Shown here in pieces: positions 28,410-37,012 of a stretch of DNA of 64,000 nt. Below the pieces are notes generated by a model that was not told the DNA's origin, searched no databases, and worked only from the letters and a program-made list of their open reading frames with translations. Every line of letters begins with the position of its first letter. Positions within the stretch are counted from its first letter, which is position 1. The translations under genes were made by a program, and so were the position numbers. The DNA is from Aerococcaceae bacterium zg-252 (GTDB lineage: Bacteria > Bacillota > Bacilli > Lactobacillales > Aerococcaceae): the NCBI GenBank assembly GCA_016237705.1, contig CP066204.1:1250001-1314000 (forward strand), read 5' to 3'.

Positions 28410-28625
28410 TTAAATTCTTAAACTCGTAAAGCGATACTCTTCGTACTGTATTACCGTTTTAAAAAAGTTAATTAACGGTTCGACCATGTATTCTGACGGA
28501 GTTAGATTATCTACTTTTTGTAAACCAAAAGCAGTTTGCCATAAATCTAGTTTTATTTGGTAAGTTAAATTACTTTTTTCTTCAGTATACTCACTCTTAA
28601 ATTCTTGATTATTAATCGCAAACAT
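28410..28625 (-). CDS. Small protein with a Fic-antitoxin-like motif (hypothetical)
   Basis: 71 residues, lying 27 bases after pip and just before the operon terminator, so probably co-transcribed. The segment WQTAFGLQKVDNLTPSEYMVE resembles the W-x-x-A-x-GLQ-x-VD-x-L-x-P-S-x-Y motif I recall from VbhA-type antitoxins and the N-terminal helix of Fic proteins. No Fic domain (HPFxxGNG) follows anywhere nearby, and the C-terminus (FFKTVIQYEEYRF) does not continue the known pattern. AGG lies directly against the ATG, so translation may be weak or coupled. It could be a remnant, an orphan antitoxin or something unrelated. Confidence 0.5.
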   Translation of the reverse strand: MFAINNQEFKSEYTEEKSNLTYQIKLDLWQTAFGLQKVDNLTPSEYMVEPLINFFKTVIQYEEYRFTSLRI

Positions 28626-28652
28626 CCTCTTTTGAATAATCAGTTCTTAATT

Positions 28653-29582
28653 TTACTTCAAACGTTCCATAACTTGCCACAATGCATCAAACATTGCATC
28701 ATCATACGGAGTGTGTCCACCCAATGAAATTAGCTGCAAATTCGCCTGTGGACAAGCCTTTTTAAGTTCATACGCTCCAATCGGACGGCAGTCAATGTCA
28801 TAGCGACCATGAACAATATCCATTGGAATTTCTCGCAATTGTTCAGCACGATTTAATAAATAATTATCTTCGTCCCAAAACATTTTATTCGCAAAATAAT
28901 GAGCCTCCAATAATCCAATTGACCGGTCTCCATTACTGATTGTTATCGGAATTAGTGTTTCATCTGGTACTAGGCAAACAATTGCTGATTCCCACTGGCT
29001 CCATTTCAAATAGGCTGCCTCACGAATTGCCTCGTCATCACTCGTCATACGGCGATAATATGCCTGTACTAAATCATCTTGCTCTGACTTCGGAATAAAT
29101 TGCTTAAATTGTTCGAACTCCTCTGGATAATAGTAGCCTGCTCCCTCTTGGAATAGCCAGTCCACATCACTTTGTCGCCCTAAGAAAATACCACGCAAAA
29201 TGAGATGTTGCACACGTTTAGGGTGATGAATCGCATAAGCTAATGCCAAAGTCGAACCATAGCTACCACCGAACACATACCACTGTTCAACCCCCAATTG
29301 CTCACGAATGATTTCCATATCGCCAACACTGTGTAGTACCGTATTGTTTTCCAAACTTAAAAATGGCGTGCTTTGCCCAGTACCACGTTGGTCAAAGAGA
29401 ATAATTCGATAATACTGTGGGTCGAAAAAGCGTCGAGATAATTCACTAATAGCCCCACCAGGCCCACCGTGTAAGAAGACAACAGGCTGACCATTCGGAT
29501 TGCCACATTCTTCCACATATAAAGTATGCGTATCATCAACAGCAATGTGATAAGTTTGATTAACAGGTGTATCTTTATACAT
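28653..29582 (-). CDS. pip: Proline iminopeptidase (S33 alpha/beta hydrolase)
   Basis: 309 residues. It removes N-terminal proline from peptides in the cytoplasm. The oxyanion segment HGGPGG (about 39-44), FDQRGTG (about 62-68), nucleophile elbow GGSYGS (Ser at about 107), acid in HGRYDIDCRP and histidine in GGHTPYDD give the full S33 proline-iminopeptidase pattern. The length is standard. The start codon overlaps the stop of the preceding gene by one base (TAATG), so translation is coupled. It belongs to the long thyA-folA gene run. Confidence 0.92.
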   Translation of the reverse strand: MYKDTPVNQTYHIAVDDTHTLYVEECGNPNGQPVVFLHGGPGGAISELSRRFFDPQYYRIILFDQRGTGQSTPFLSLENNTVLHSVGDMEIIREQLGVEQWYVFGGSYGSTLALAYAIHHPKRVQHLILRGIFLGRQSDVDWLFQEGAGYYYPEEFEQFKQFIPKSEQDDLVQAYYRRMTSDDEAIREAAYLKWSQWESAIVCLVPDETLIPITISNGDRSIGLLEAHYFANKMFWDEDNYLLNRAEQLREIPMDIVHGRYDIDCRPIGAYELKKACPQANLQLISLGGHTPYDDAMFDALWQVMERLK

Positions 29583-30505
29583 TATTGTGCCTCCTTTACT
29601 AATGGCATAAAATGTTCACTTAAATCGCCGAATGTAAAACCACGACTCGTTTCATTACTTGTCAAAACGACAAAAACAACTGGAAATCCTTTTGATTTTT
29701 CCCAAAGTAACGCATCATGCAGACTGACACCGTCTAGCTGCTCGCTGAGTGCCCCATATAATGTATCAGACGCACTTAATGTCACTGCGATACCAACTGG
29801 GCCATGTTGCGATAATAATTTCAAAGCCTCTTGATTATATGGCTTTTCAAATAAAACATCTTGATACAAGGCTAGTAAGAGATTTGCCACATCTGATGCT
29901 GATGTTTGATTGTTAATAATTTCTTCGCCCATTGGTGCTGCCAAATGCGTTTGAATAAAACCAAGATTTTTAATTGCTTCATCAACCTTTTCAATGCCAC
30001 CAAGTGCTTTAATCATCACATTAGTCGCTGCTAAATCATGAGATTGTAACATCAATTGCAGTAAGGTTGTGTAATCATAGTCCTGCTCCAATGGTAAATT
30101 TTTTAAAGCACCCGAACCCTCTACAATATCGTCTGGAGTTACTTGAATTTTATCATTGGGGTTAATCGCACCAGTTTCTACTTGATGATAATAGGCTGCT
30201 AAAATAAATAAGTTAATCAGACTATCTGCTGGTAAAACCTGTGTGCTTTGTTGTTCGGTCGTTAAAATATCTGAGCCAACTTGTAAATAGATGGACGTTT
30301 GTTCATTGGACGATTGAATAATGTCAATTAATTCGTCCAATGTCTGATTGGTATGACTAGAATCACCAGTATTCGAAATCTCTGGCCATTGAATTGTTTC
30401 TTCGAGAATGTATTGACCTTGTTGACTGGTTTCTTGTGCATTTACATTTATCACCGTCGATGCTACCAATACTAACGCACTGCCTAAACTGATTAATTTT
30501 TTCAT
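29582..30505 (-). CDS. Secreted class A beta-lactamase-fold protein, catalytic residues lost
   Basis: 307 residues with a Sec signal (MKKLISLGSALVLVASTVINVNA-QE). The region 85-290 follows the order of class A serine hydrolases, but the S-x-x-K motif reads SLIN (95-98), the SDN triad position reads SHD in LMLQSHDLAATNVMI, and the KTG strand is replaced by a loop before LHDALLWEK. With the general base lysine and the KTG both missing it is unlikely to hydrolyse beta-lactams. Family relatives in Gram-positives bind peptidoglycan or are of unknown role. It overlaps pip by one base and follows folA by eight bases, so it is in that operon. Confidence 0.75.
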   Translation of the reverse strand: MKKLISLGSALVLVASTVINVNAQETSQQGQYILEETIQWPEISNTGDSSHTNQTLDELIDIIQSSNEQTSIYLQVGSDILTTEQQSTQVLPADSLINLFILAAYYHQVETGAINPNDKIQVTPDDIVEGSGALKNLPLEQDYDYTTLLQLMLQSHDLAATNVMIKALGGIEKVDEAIKNLGFIQTHLAAPMGEEIINNQTSASDVANLLLALYQDVLFEKPYNQEALKLLSQHGPVGIAVTLSASDTLYGALSEQLDGVSLHDALLWEKSKGFPVVFVVLTSNETSRGFTFGDLSEHFMPLVKEAQ

Positions 30506-30514
30506 TATTTCACC

Positions 30515-31006
30515 TCACTCACACTTTTTCCACCATTCGAATTGATGTGGAATTTGATTTTTTTCGTCCATTATTCCTTGTTCAATTTTTTCACAATGCC
30601 ATTTTGTAGCATCCAATTCCGGCATAAACACATCACTGTCAAATACCGCCTTAATTTGCGTGCGAATCACACAATCAGCATACGGCAATAGTGTATTGAA
30701 TAATTGTGCTCCACCGATAACCATGAGTGGCTCTTGTTCGCTCATTCGTAGCACTTCATCGACAGTTGACAATACTGTCAAACCTACAATCTCTTGCTTA
30801 TAAGACGTATCTCGTGTCACAACTACGGTATTGCGACCCGGTAGCAGTCGGCAGCCCATTGATTCAAATGTTTTGCGTCCCATAACAATGGTTTTCCCCA
30901 TTGTCTGAGCCTTAAAAAATTTCAAATCATTCGGTAAATGCCATGGCAATTGATTTTGATAACCAATGCCCCCTTGCTCATCTTGCGCATAGATAAATGT
31001 AATCAT
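30515..31006 (-). CDS. folA: Dihydrofolate reductase
   Basis: 163 residues; reduces dihydrofolate to tetrahydrofolate with NADPH, regenerating the cofactor spent by thymidylate synthase. The N-terminus ITFIYAQDEQGGIGYQNQLPWHLPNDLKFF contains the substrate-site W and D. MGRKTFESMG and LLPGRNTVVVTRD bind NADPH, and VIGGAQLFNTLLPYAD is the conserved C-terminal loop. All are complete and of usual length. The ATG overlaps the end of the preceding gene by four bases (ATGA). Co-location with thyA is common. Confidence 0.95.
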   Translation of the reverse strand: MITFIYAQDEQGGIGYQNQLPWHLPNDLKFFKAQTMGKTIVMGRKTFESMGCRLLPGRNTVVVTRDTSYKQEIVGLTVLSTVDEVLRMSEQEPLMVIGGAQLFNTLLPYADCVIRTQIKAVFDSDVFMPELDATKWHCEKIEQGIMDEKNQIPHQFEWWKKCE

Positions 31007-31659
31007 TTTTCGTCCCTGCTTTCTGCTGACAAACTATTTTGTAATTCATTCAAACGTTTGTCTTTAGTCGGTTGTGTCTTAGCACTATAAAGATGCCGTA
31101 ACCACTGTCTTTGTCTACCCGGTGTTAACTGTTTAAATCGCATTTGTTCTTCTGACGTTAATCGCTGCAACAAATCGGACTCATATTGTACATAATCTGC
31201 CACACGTCCGCTCGGCTTAGTATCCGATTGACGTGATAAACGTTCCAACTCCTTGGCAGATGCATGTTTAATCCCAATAATTGTCCACACAGCGTTCAAG
31301 CTCACCATGCGATTAAACTTATAATGCGTTCCCGGTAAAAATCCTAACGCATCATCTACTTCTAAAGCTGGAAACAAATGGTCACGATGAATACCTGGAT
31401 AAATACCATTGTTGAGTTTAGGATACATTAGATAACAGACACCACCCTCTCGCAATGTCTGATGTTCATGTAAACGATAGAGTTGCTCTTTCATCTCCGT
31501 CAATGAAAATACGTGCAACAACACGCAATCATATTGCATTTGCCAACTAAACTCTCGGTCTAAATTTAAGTCACTCAACTCTGGACTATGTTCATTTTCA
31601 TTGACTAAAACGATATGCTGATAACGATTCAATGATAATTTCCGTTGCAGTGATTCCAT
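31003..31659 (-). CDS. DUF3052-like / YdeI-OmpD-associated protein
   Basis: 218 residues from ATG 31659, six bases after GGGGAG (an in-frame TTG at 31680 overlaps the previous gene and is rejected). The N-terminal part (YDCVLLHVFSLTEMKEQL, then LREGGVCYLMYPKLNN) resembles DUF3052. The C-terminal part (FKQLTPGRQRQWLRHLYSAKTQPTKDKRLNEL) matches the YdeI/OmpD-associated bacteriocin-protection pattern. The preceding gene is a DUF1801 protein, and DUF1801 and YdeI domains often occur together. Function is unknown. It overlaps folA by four bases. Confidence 0.65.
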   Translation of the reverse strand: MESLQRKLSLNRYQHIVLVNENEHSPELSDLNLDREFSWQMQYDCVLLHVFSLTEMKEQLYRLHEHQTLREGGVCYLMYPKLNNGIYPGIHRDHLFPALEVDDALGFLPGTHYKFNRMVSLNAVWTIIGIKHASAKELERLSRQSDTKPSGRVADYVQYESDLLQRLTSEEQMRFKQLTPGRQRQWLRHLYSAKTQPTKDKRLNELQNSLSAESRDEK

Positions 31660-31670
31660 AGCATTCTCCC

Positions 31671-32030
31671 CTACCGCCAAAACTTTTGATAATCTTTCTT
31701 TTCCTCAATATTAAACGCAATCATGCGACGAATTAAATCTAAATCAACCGTATCCGTTGCCCCTAATTTCAAATAATTTTTAGTCGTCGCATACTGTCTG
31801 GCTTGTATCTCTGCTGCAAAATGTTCCATAGTCGCTATTTCTGGTGCGACATTAACATAGTGCTTGGATACACTAAACCCGATAATATATGTGCCATGGT
31901 CAAGAAACATTGGTTGATTCCACTTGACAGCATACTCTAGCTTAGGAAATTCTGTTTGAATTAAATCATAAATTTGTTGTAACTGTTGTGCTTGTATTGG
32001 ATTTTGTAATTCCTGAATATATGCTTGCAT
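31671..32030 (-). CDS. DUF1801 / YdhG-type small protein
   Basis: 119 residues. Segments LEYAVKWNQPMFLDHGTYIIGFSVSKHYVNVAP and KNYLKLGATDTVDLDLIRRMI are typical of DUF1801 (SHS2-like fold, YdhG). A B. subtilis relative, Fra/YdhG, acts as an iron chaperone in iron-sulphur assembly; whether that holds here is unknown. GGGAGGG precedes the ATG. It lies 34 bases after thyA and 11 before the YdeI-like gene in a run of same-strand genes. Confidence 0.75.
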   Translation of the reverse strand: MQAYIQELQNPIQAQQLQQIYDLIQTEFPKLEYAVKWNQPMFLDHGTYIIGFSVSKHYVNVAPEIATMEHFAAEIQARQYATTKNYLKLGATDTVDLDLIRRMIAFNIEEKKDYQKFWR

Positions 32031-32064
32031 GACTGCCCTCCCTTGTATTGACTTGATTGGAGCA

Positions 32065-33006
32065 CTACACTGCTATCGGTGCTTTAATCGTCGGATGAGG
32101 TTCATAGCCGTCTAAACGAATCGCTGCTGCATCAATTTGGTCTATCGGTGCATCGCCGTCGATAATAAGTTTCGGTAATTCACGTGGTGTGCGGCTTAAT
32201 AATAATTTTGCTTGCTCCACATGATTCGCATACAAATGGGCATCTCCTAATGTATGAATAAATTCTCCCACTTGCAAGCCTGTTTCACGAGCGATTAAAT
32301 GAATCAATAACGCATAACTTGCGATATTAAAGGGAACACCTAAAAAAACATCAGCACTGCGTTGATACAGTTGGCAACTTAATTTACCGTCTTGCACATA
32401 AAATTGGAACAATGAATGACAAGGTGGCAATGCCATATTAGGCACATCTTCGGGATTCCAAGCCGACACAATTAAGCGTCTTGAATCAGGATTTTTTTTA
32501 ATCTGCTCAATCACTTGAGAGATTTGATCCAATGTTTCGCCATTACGCAATTGCCACGCACGCCATTGCTTGCCATAAACATCGCCTAATTCTCCATATT
32601 GGGCTGCAAAATCATCATCTTCTAAAATCCGTTGTTGGAACGCAGCCATTTCTTGTTCATACACTTGACGAAACGCATCATCTTCTAATACTCGCACGCC
32701 AAAATTATCCATATTCGGCCCTTGATAGTCAGCACTTTTTACATATCGTTCAAATGCCCACTCGTCCCAAATATGATTGTTATGCTCTAATAAATAGCGA
32801 ATATTTGTATCGCCACGCAAAAACCATAATAATTCACTTTTGATTAATCCAAATGGCACTCTTTTACTCGTAACCATAGGAAAACCGTCTGCTAAATTAA
32901 AACGCATTTGATAGCCGAATAAACTATACGTTCCGACTCCAGTACGGTCACTTTTAAAATGCCCTTTCGTTAAAATATCTGATACGAGTTGTTGATATAC
33001 TTGCAT
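32065..33006 (-). CDS. thyA: Thymidylate synthase
   Basis: 313 residues; methylates dUMP to dTMP using methylene-tetrahydrofolate. [13 protein letters not shown] (phosphate-binding arginine), the catalytic cysteine in [32 protein letters not shown] and [12 protein letters not shown] are all present. The protein belongs to the longer ThyA class, with an approximately 50-residue insertion (about 90-140) as in Lactobacillus and other Firmicute enzymes. It starts 41 bases after the ABC-F gene and heads the folate-related part of the gene run. Confidence 0.95.
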   Translation of the reverse strand: MQVYQQLVSDILTKGHFKSDRTGVGTYSLFGYQMRFNLADGFPMVTSKRVPFGLIKSELLWFLRGDTNIRYLLEHNNHIWDEWAFERYVKSADYQGPNMDNFGVRVLEDDAFRQVYEQEMAAFQQRILEDDDFAAQYGELGDVYGKQWRAWQLRNGETLDQISQVIEQIKKNPDSRRLIVSAWNPEDVPNMALPPCHSLFQFYVQDGKLSCQLYQRSADVFLGVPFNIASYALLIHLIARETGLQVGEFIHTLGDAHLYANHVEQAKLLLSRTPRELPKLIIDGDAPIDQIDAAAIRLDGYEPHPTIKAPIAV

Positions 33007-33047
33007 TCTTTACTCCTTATATTCCATTATTTTTGTCATCACACGAT

Positions 33048-34931
33048 TTACGCACGTTCAGCCAATTCTTCTTGGCGTTCATATAGAGCCATTAATGCCT
33101 CTTCCTTTTCTTCCAGTTCACGTTGTAAATCCATTAATTTACCAGCATCGCTGCTCGGCTTGTTCATTTCTGCTTGAATTTCTTCTAAACGCACTTCTAG
33201 CTTAGTAATTTTATTCGGTAATTCTGCCCACTCTTTTTTCTCGTGATAGCTTAATTTTTTAGCTGGTACACTCACTTTTTCCGGTTCGGCACTTTTTTCT
33301 ACCACTGGTTTTGCTTTTTCAACCGGTTGGCTCTCTGCACGTTCGAGATAATCCGAATAATTACCCCAAGAAACAGTATAAGCACCTTGTCCTTGAATAT
33401 CGAGTAATTGATCAACCGTTTTATCTAAAAAATATCGGTCATGCGATACAACCACCACAACACCCTCAAAGGTCGCCAAATAATCTTCTAAAACGGTTAA
33501 AGTATCAATATCCAAATCATTTGTCGGCTCATCAAGTAACAATACATTTGGCTGTTGAATCAATAAAGATAACAAATACAAACGACGACGTTCGCCGCCA
33601 GAGAGTGTACGAATTTCACTGCCATGCGTATTACGTGGAAAATTAAATTGCTCCAATAATTGTGACGCACTAACAAGCGAACCGTCTTCACGTTTAAAAT
33701 TATCAGCAATCTTCGTCAAATACGCTAACACACGCACATCGCCAGGTAAATCTTGGTCTAACTGACGGTAATAGGCTAAACGCACCGTTTGACCCATTTC
33801 ATACGTTCCACTATCAATCGAGTGCATACCAGCAATCGTATTTAAGAAAGTCGTTTTACCAACACCATTTTCACCGATAATACCGATACGTTCACCTTTG
33901 ACAAAATTCTTTGTAAAATCACGAATAACTGATTGATTATTAATCGAAACCGACACATTTTCCATGTCAATAATCCGATTACCGATTCGTTGTTGTTGAA
34001 AATTAAACTCAATGCCGTCCACTTCTTGATTGCGTGATGCAATCGTTGATTTTAAGTCATGGAAACGGTCGATACGTGCTTGTTGTTTCGTTGTACGAGC
34101 TTTTGCTCCTTTACGCATCCATGCTAATTCTTGTTGGAATAGCTTATCTTGCTTTTCCTGAGTTCGTTGTTGAATCTCAGCTTGCTCAGCACGTTTTGTC
34201 AAATATGTTTCATAATTTCCCTCATAAGCTGTTAATTTTCCAAAACGCAATTCGACAATGTGATTAACCGAACGCTCTAAGAAATAACGGTCATGGGTTA
34301 CTAAGAGCAATGCACCTTGATAATTTGCCAAATATTTTTCTAACCACTGTACGCTTTTAACGTCCAAATGGTTAGTCGGCTCGTCTAAAATCAATAAATC
34401 CGGTTGCTCAATTAAAACTTGGGCAATCCCAATTCGTTTTTGTTCCCCACCAGAACATTCACCAACAATACGTGTTAAATCCACTAAACCAAGTTGCGAT
34501 AAAATTGATTTTGCACGCACTTCCACGTCCCATACATTATGCAAGGTCATCTCATCGCTCATTTTAGTAAAACGAGTAAGCAAGGTATTATTCGTAGGGT
34601 CAGCCTCTAATTGTGTGCGTAACTGCTCATATTGCAGCAACAATTGAATATCTTTCGCTTGGCTATCGTAGACTGTTTCTAATATTGTCTTAGTCGGCTC
34701 TAATTGGGGATTTTGATCTAAATAAGCAATCGTGTAATCATTTGGTTTAGTTATCTCACCAGTATCATAATTATCAATACCAGCTAATACTTTTAAAAAG
34801 GAACTTTTGCCCGTTCCATTAGGGCCGATTAACCCCACTCGTTGCCCTGTCCGTATCGCCCAATCAATTTGCTCAAGTAAAACTTTTGTCCCATACGTTT
34901 TAGACAATTGTGTTATTTTTAATTCTTTCAA
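33048..34931 (-). CDS. ABC-F family ATPase, Uup/YfmR type
   Basis: About 627 residues with two ABC domains and no membrane part. Domain 1 has GPNGTGKSS, CSGGEQKR and LLILDEPTNHLD; domain 2 has GENGVGKTT, LSGGERRR and VLLLDEPTNDLD. The EPTN boxes and the charged inter-domain linker (ERSVNHIVELRFGKL then a basic helix) mark the ABC-F class that works on ribosomes. A Glu/Lys-rich C-terminal coiled coil (about 565-627) is the Uup/YfmR-type tail. The start is uncertain: GTG 34940, ATG 34937 or TTG 34931. AAGGGTGAT would pair with 16S rRNA and favours TTG 34931. Confidence 0.9.
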   Translation of the reverse strand: MKELKITQLSKTYGTKVLLEQIDWAIRTGQRVGLIGPNGTGKSSFLKVLAGIDNYDTGEITKPNDYTIAYLDQNPQLEPTKTILETVYDSQAKDIQLLLQYEQLRTQLEADPTNNTLLTRFTKMSDEMTLHNVWDVEVRAKSILSQLGLVDLTRIVGECSGGEQKRIGIAQVLIEQPDLLILDEPTNHLDVKSVQWLEKYLANYQGALLLVTHDRYFLERSVNHIVELRFGKLTAYEGNYETYLTKRAEQAEIQQRTQEKQDKLFQQELAWMRKGAKARTTKQQARIDRFHDLKSTIASRNQEVDGIEFNFQQQRIGNRIIDMENVSVSINNQSVIRDFTKNFVKGERIGIIGENGVGKTTFLNTIAGMHSIDSGTYEMGQTVRLAYYRQLDQDLPGDVRVLAYLTKIADNFKREDGSLVSASQLLEQFNFPRNTHGSEIRTLSGGERRRLYLLSLLIQQPNVLLLDEPTNDLDIDTLTVLEDYLATFEGVVVVVSHDRYFLDKTVDQLLDIQGQGAYTVSWGNYSDYLERAESQPVEKAKPVVEKSAEPEKVSVPAKKLSYHEKKEWAELPNKITKLEVRLEEIQAEMNKPSSDAGKLMDLQRELEEKEEALMALYERQEELAERA

Positions 34932-35053
34932 CAGCATCACCCTTTCGATTCAGTTGCGTCATCTATAAAAAATCAATCGTTATCTAAATAATCAATGACA
35001 CGTATTTCTCAAACAGTATACCATAATTCGCTATAAAATACTTGCAGCATAAA

Positions 35054-35082
35054 CTGACAGCCCACCGAATTTGTGATAAACT
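35054..35082 (+). promoter_or_regulatory. Candidate promoter of the AMP-forming ligase
   Basis: CTGACA (35054-35059), 17-bp spacer, TAAACT (35077-35082), 30 bases before the proposed start. Confidence 0.5.
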
Positions 35083-35115
35083 AATCCCATTATGAAATGA
35101 ATGGAGTGTTCACTA

Positions 35116-36639
35116 TTGGATAAAAGTTTCCCTTACAAACCACTAAATTTATATCAAAATTATCGTGATTCTGCATTACAAACACCAGACGTGATGATTG
35201 CCGTCGATACGGTTATGCCAGCCTTTCCTGAATTGGCAACTCAAACAACGTATCAACACAGTCACGATGCCATTGTGCAAAGAGCATATCAATTGGCTAC
35301 TTATGGCATAAAGCACGGAGATAAGGTCATGATTTTCAAATCTGCTGCTTTGGATACCTATTTACTCGCCGTAGCCGTTACCTATTTAGGTGCGATTCCA
35401 GTCATGGTTTCATATCATTTACCTACATCAACTATTGAAACCTTTATCGAACGCTTAGAACAGCCCTTTGTGCTCTATGACAATGCGACTAAATCAACAA
35501 TGGCAGCTGTCACTAACTTAGCCAAAGAACAACAATTACACATTGCTGACTTATTAAACTTAGCACCAACTATGGTCGAACACCAACCATTGCCAGACGA
35601 TGTGATTTGTTATATGACCCATACTTCTGGTACAACCGGAGTACCAAAACTGATTTGTCACTCAGCCAATTCAATGGGCTGGCGTACAAAATGGCAGAAG
35701 ACTGTTTTTGATAAAATTGATACAAAACGACCTTTAGCCTTTCACATTTCACCGGTTCATTCACGATACAATATCGGTGTCAGCTCTGCCATGTCACTCG
35801 GTTTTCCACTTGTATCAATCACTCATGCTGATTTTGATACACTAGAACAAGTACTTACCACGTATCAACCGATTGCATTAGAGACCCACCCAAACAACTT
35901 TGTTCGCTGGGCAGAGTTAGCACAAGCCAAACCAGAATTATTTGAACAAACTCGCTATTATCATTCAACCTTTGATGCAATCAATTATGGTACAATGGCT
36001 GCATTTTTATCGGCATCTAAAGCACAGTCGCCTGTCTTTTTACAAGTCTACGGACAAAGTGAGTGCGGCCCAATGATTTTACGGTCACATCGCTTAGAAA
36101 CATTAACCGAACAAGATGCACGTAATATGGGAGTTGGACTCTTAGATTTAACAAAAGCTCGCATTGCCGATGAACAAGGACGTATTTTACCACCTAATAC
36201 TGACGGAAATATTCATCTTTACTCAAAAGGTCGAGCATTAACTTACTATAAAGAAGATGAACGATTCCAAAAAACTGTCTATGGCGAATGGTGGGATAGT
36301 GGCGATTATGGCTGTATCAATGAAGACGGACACTTAATCTTAAAAGACCGTCAAGTTGACTTGATTCAAGATGTTAACAGTAACTTGGCACTTGAAGACT
36401 TCTTACTTGACCATTTAACTTTTTTAAATGAAGTTGTCATTGTCAAAGGAAAAGAAAATCGTGCACAACCTGTCATCACATTAAAAGACAATCAAACAAT
36501 GGACTGGGACGCTTGGTGGCACCAAGTCAGCGATTTACCTCATTTATACAAACCATTAATTATGAAATGGGAAGAAATTCCACGCACAGCTACAATGAAA
36601 GTACAACGTAGACAATTGGAAACGATGATTAGTGAGTAG
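35116..36639 (+). CDS. AMP-forming acyl-CoA synthetase/ligase family enzyme
   Basis: About 507 residues. It activates a carboxylate as an acyl-AMP: the P-loop is THTSGTTGVPK (about 168-178), the A5-like segment is VYGQSECGP, and the A7/A8 hinge is WWDSGDYGCINEDGHLILKDRQVDLI. The C-terminal lysine lies in PRTATMKVQRRQLE. There is no carrier domain, so it acts alone, probably as an acyl-CoA or acyl-carrier ligase; the substrate cannot be read off. I prefer TTG 35116, nine bases after TGGAG, over ATG 35101, which has no Shine-Dalgarno. It is one of few plus-strand genes and appears monocistronic. Confidence 0.8.
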   Translation: MDKSFPYKPLNLYQNYRDSALQTPDVMIAVDTVMPAFPELATQTTYQHSHDAIVQRAYQLATYGIKHGDKVMIFKSAALDTYLLAVAVTYLGAIPVMVSYHLPTSTIETFIERLEQPFVLYDNATKSTMAAVTNLAKEQQLHIADLLNLAPTMVEHQPLPDDVICYMTHTSGTTGVPKLICHSANSMGWRTKWQKTVFDKIDTKRPLAFHISPVHSRYNIGVSSAMSLGFPLVSITHADFDTLEQVLTTYQPIALETHPNNFVRWAELAQAKPELFEQTRYYHSTFDAINYGTMAAFLSASKAQSPVFLQVYGQSECGPMILRSHRLETLTEQDARNMGVGLLDLTKARIADEQGRILPPNTDGNIHLYSKGRALTYYKEDERFQKTVYGEWWDSGDYGCINEDGHLILKDRQVDLIQDVNSNLALEDFLLDHLTFLNEVVIVKGKENRAQPVITLKDNQTMDWDAWWHQVSDLPHLYKPLIMKWEEIPRTATMKVQRRQLETMISE

Positions 36640-36671
36640 GGTGTTTTGTTTTTTTCAAATTGCATTTCTTG

Positions 36672-36700
36672 TTGAAAACTGAATTAATGTTCTGTATAAT
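36672..36700 (+). promoter_or_regulatory. Promoter of the candidate antitoxin RNA
   Basis: TTGAAA (36672-36677), 17-bp spacer, TATAAT (36695-36700). No ORF follows before the terminator, as expected for a small RNA. Confidence 0.8.
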
Positions 36701-36706
36701 ATAAAT

Positions 36707-36817
36707 AGAAAGAGCCGAGCGGGAACTCGACTCTTATGTAGAACCGTTTCAGACGGTGGCTACCGACTTTATTGATTTATAAGCCGTTTGTCAAAGTTAA
36801 GGACGGCTTATTTTTTA
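36707..36817 (+). ncRNA. Candidate antisense antitoxin RNA (type I toxin-antitoxin)
   Basis: A transcript of about 110 bases is bounded by a strong promoter and by a terminator stem AAGCCGT (36781-36787) / ACGGCTT (36803-36809) followed by six T. It runs toward the toxin gene, overlaps the end of the toxin ORF and covers its 3' untranslated region on the opposite strand. Near 36751-36764 it carries AGACGGTGGCTACC, which recurs in the toxin mRNA leader (36994-36981). The inner GGTGGCTACC can pair with itself if G-U pairs are allowed, so both RNAs could kiss. Convergent RNAs with a shared terminator recall the pAD1 par/Fst layout. Expression is inferred. Confidence 0.7.
36781..36817. terminator. 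Shared terminator of antitoxin RNA and toxin mRNA
   Basis: Stem AAGCCGT / ACGGCTT with a 15-base loop; six T on the plus side and a weaker A/T tail on the minus side. Confidence 0.8.
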
Positions 36818-36912
36818 TGGTTGTCTTCATGAATTTGGTGGCACAAAGCTATCAAGCTGATAGTAAAACTACTAAACAACAAGATTGTTTGTACAACTTC
36901 AAATGCAGTCAA
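36808..36912 (-). CDS. Candidate holin-like type I toxin peptide (34 residues)
   Basis: TTG-started ORF with AAAGGAG nine bases upstream. The peptide begins MTAFEVVQTILLF, crosses the membrane once (about residues 6-24, ILLFSSFTISLIAL) and ends in a charged tail HEDNHKK. Length, single helix, the N-terminal aromatic-EV-x-Q pattern and the Lys/His-rich tail fit the putative holin-like toxin family (Pfam Hol_Tox, TxpA-like). An 18-codon leader ORF overlaps its start. The message should start near 37006. An antisense RNA is encoded on the other strand. Too short for routine gene finding; function by family resemblance only. Confidence 0.7.
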   Translation of the reverse strand: MTAFEVVQTILLFSSFTISLIALCHQIHEDNHKK

Positions 36913-36955
36913 CCTTGGCTACTCCTTTCTTACGGATTTCAGCACTTACTTCCAT
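36899..36955 (-). CDS. 18-codon leader ORF overlapping the toxin start
   Basis: ATG 36955 has a near-perfect AAAGGAGG eight bases upstream. The peptide MEVSAEIRKKGVAKVDCI ends 14 bases inside the toxin ORF in another frame. The toxin's own Shine-Dalgarno lies inside this ORF, so leader translation may open or couple toxin translation. It may have no function of its own. Confidence 0.5.
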   Translation of the reverse strand: MEVSAEIRKKGVAKVDCI

Positions 36956-37012
36956 AAGCACCACCTCCTTTGTAATTTAGGGTAGCCACCGTCTTCACTT
37001 TTCTACATTTTT

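Noticed and set aside
29582-30505. Active beta-lactamase (resistance gene)
   Set aside because: SxxK, SDN and KTG motifs are all replaced.
36772-36957. 61-codon plus-strand ORF
   Set aside because: It is antisense to the toxin ORF, starts in the terminator and has no ribosome site.
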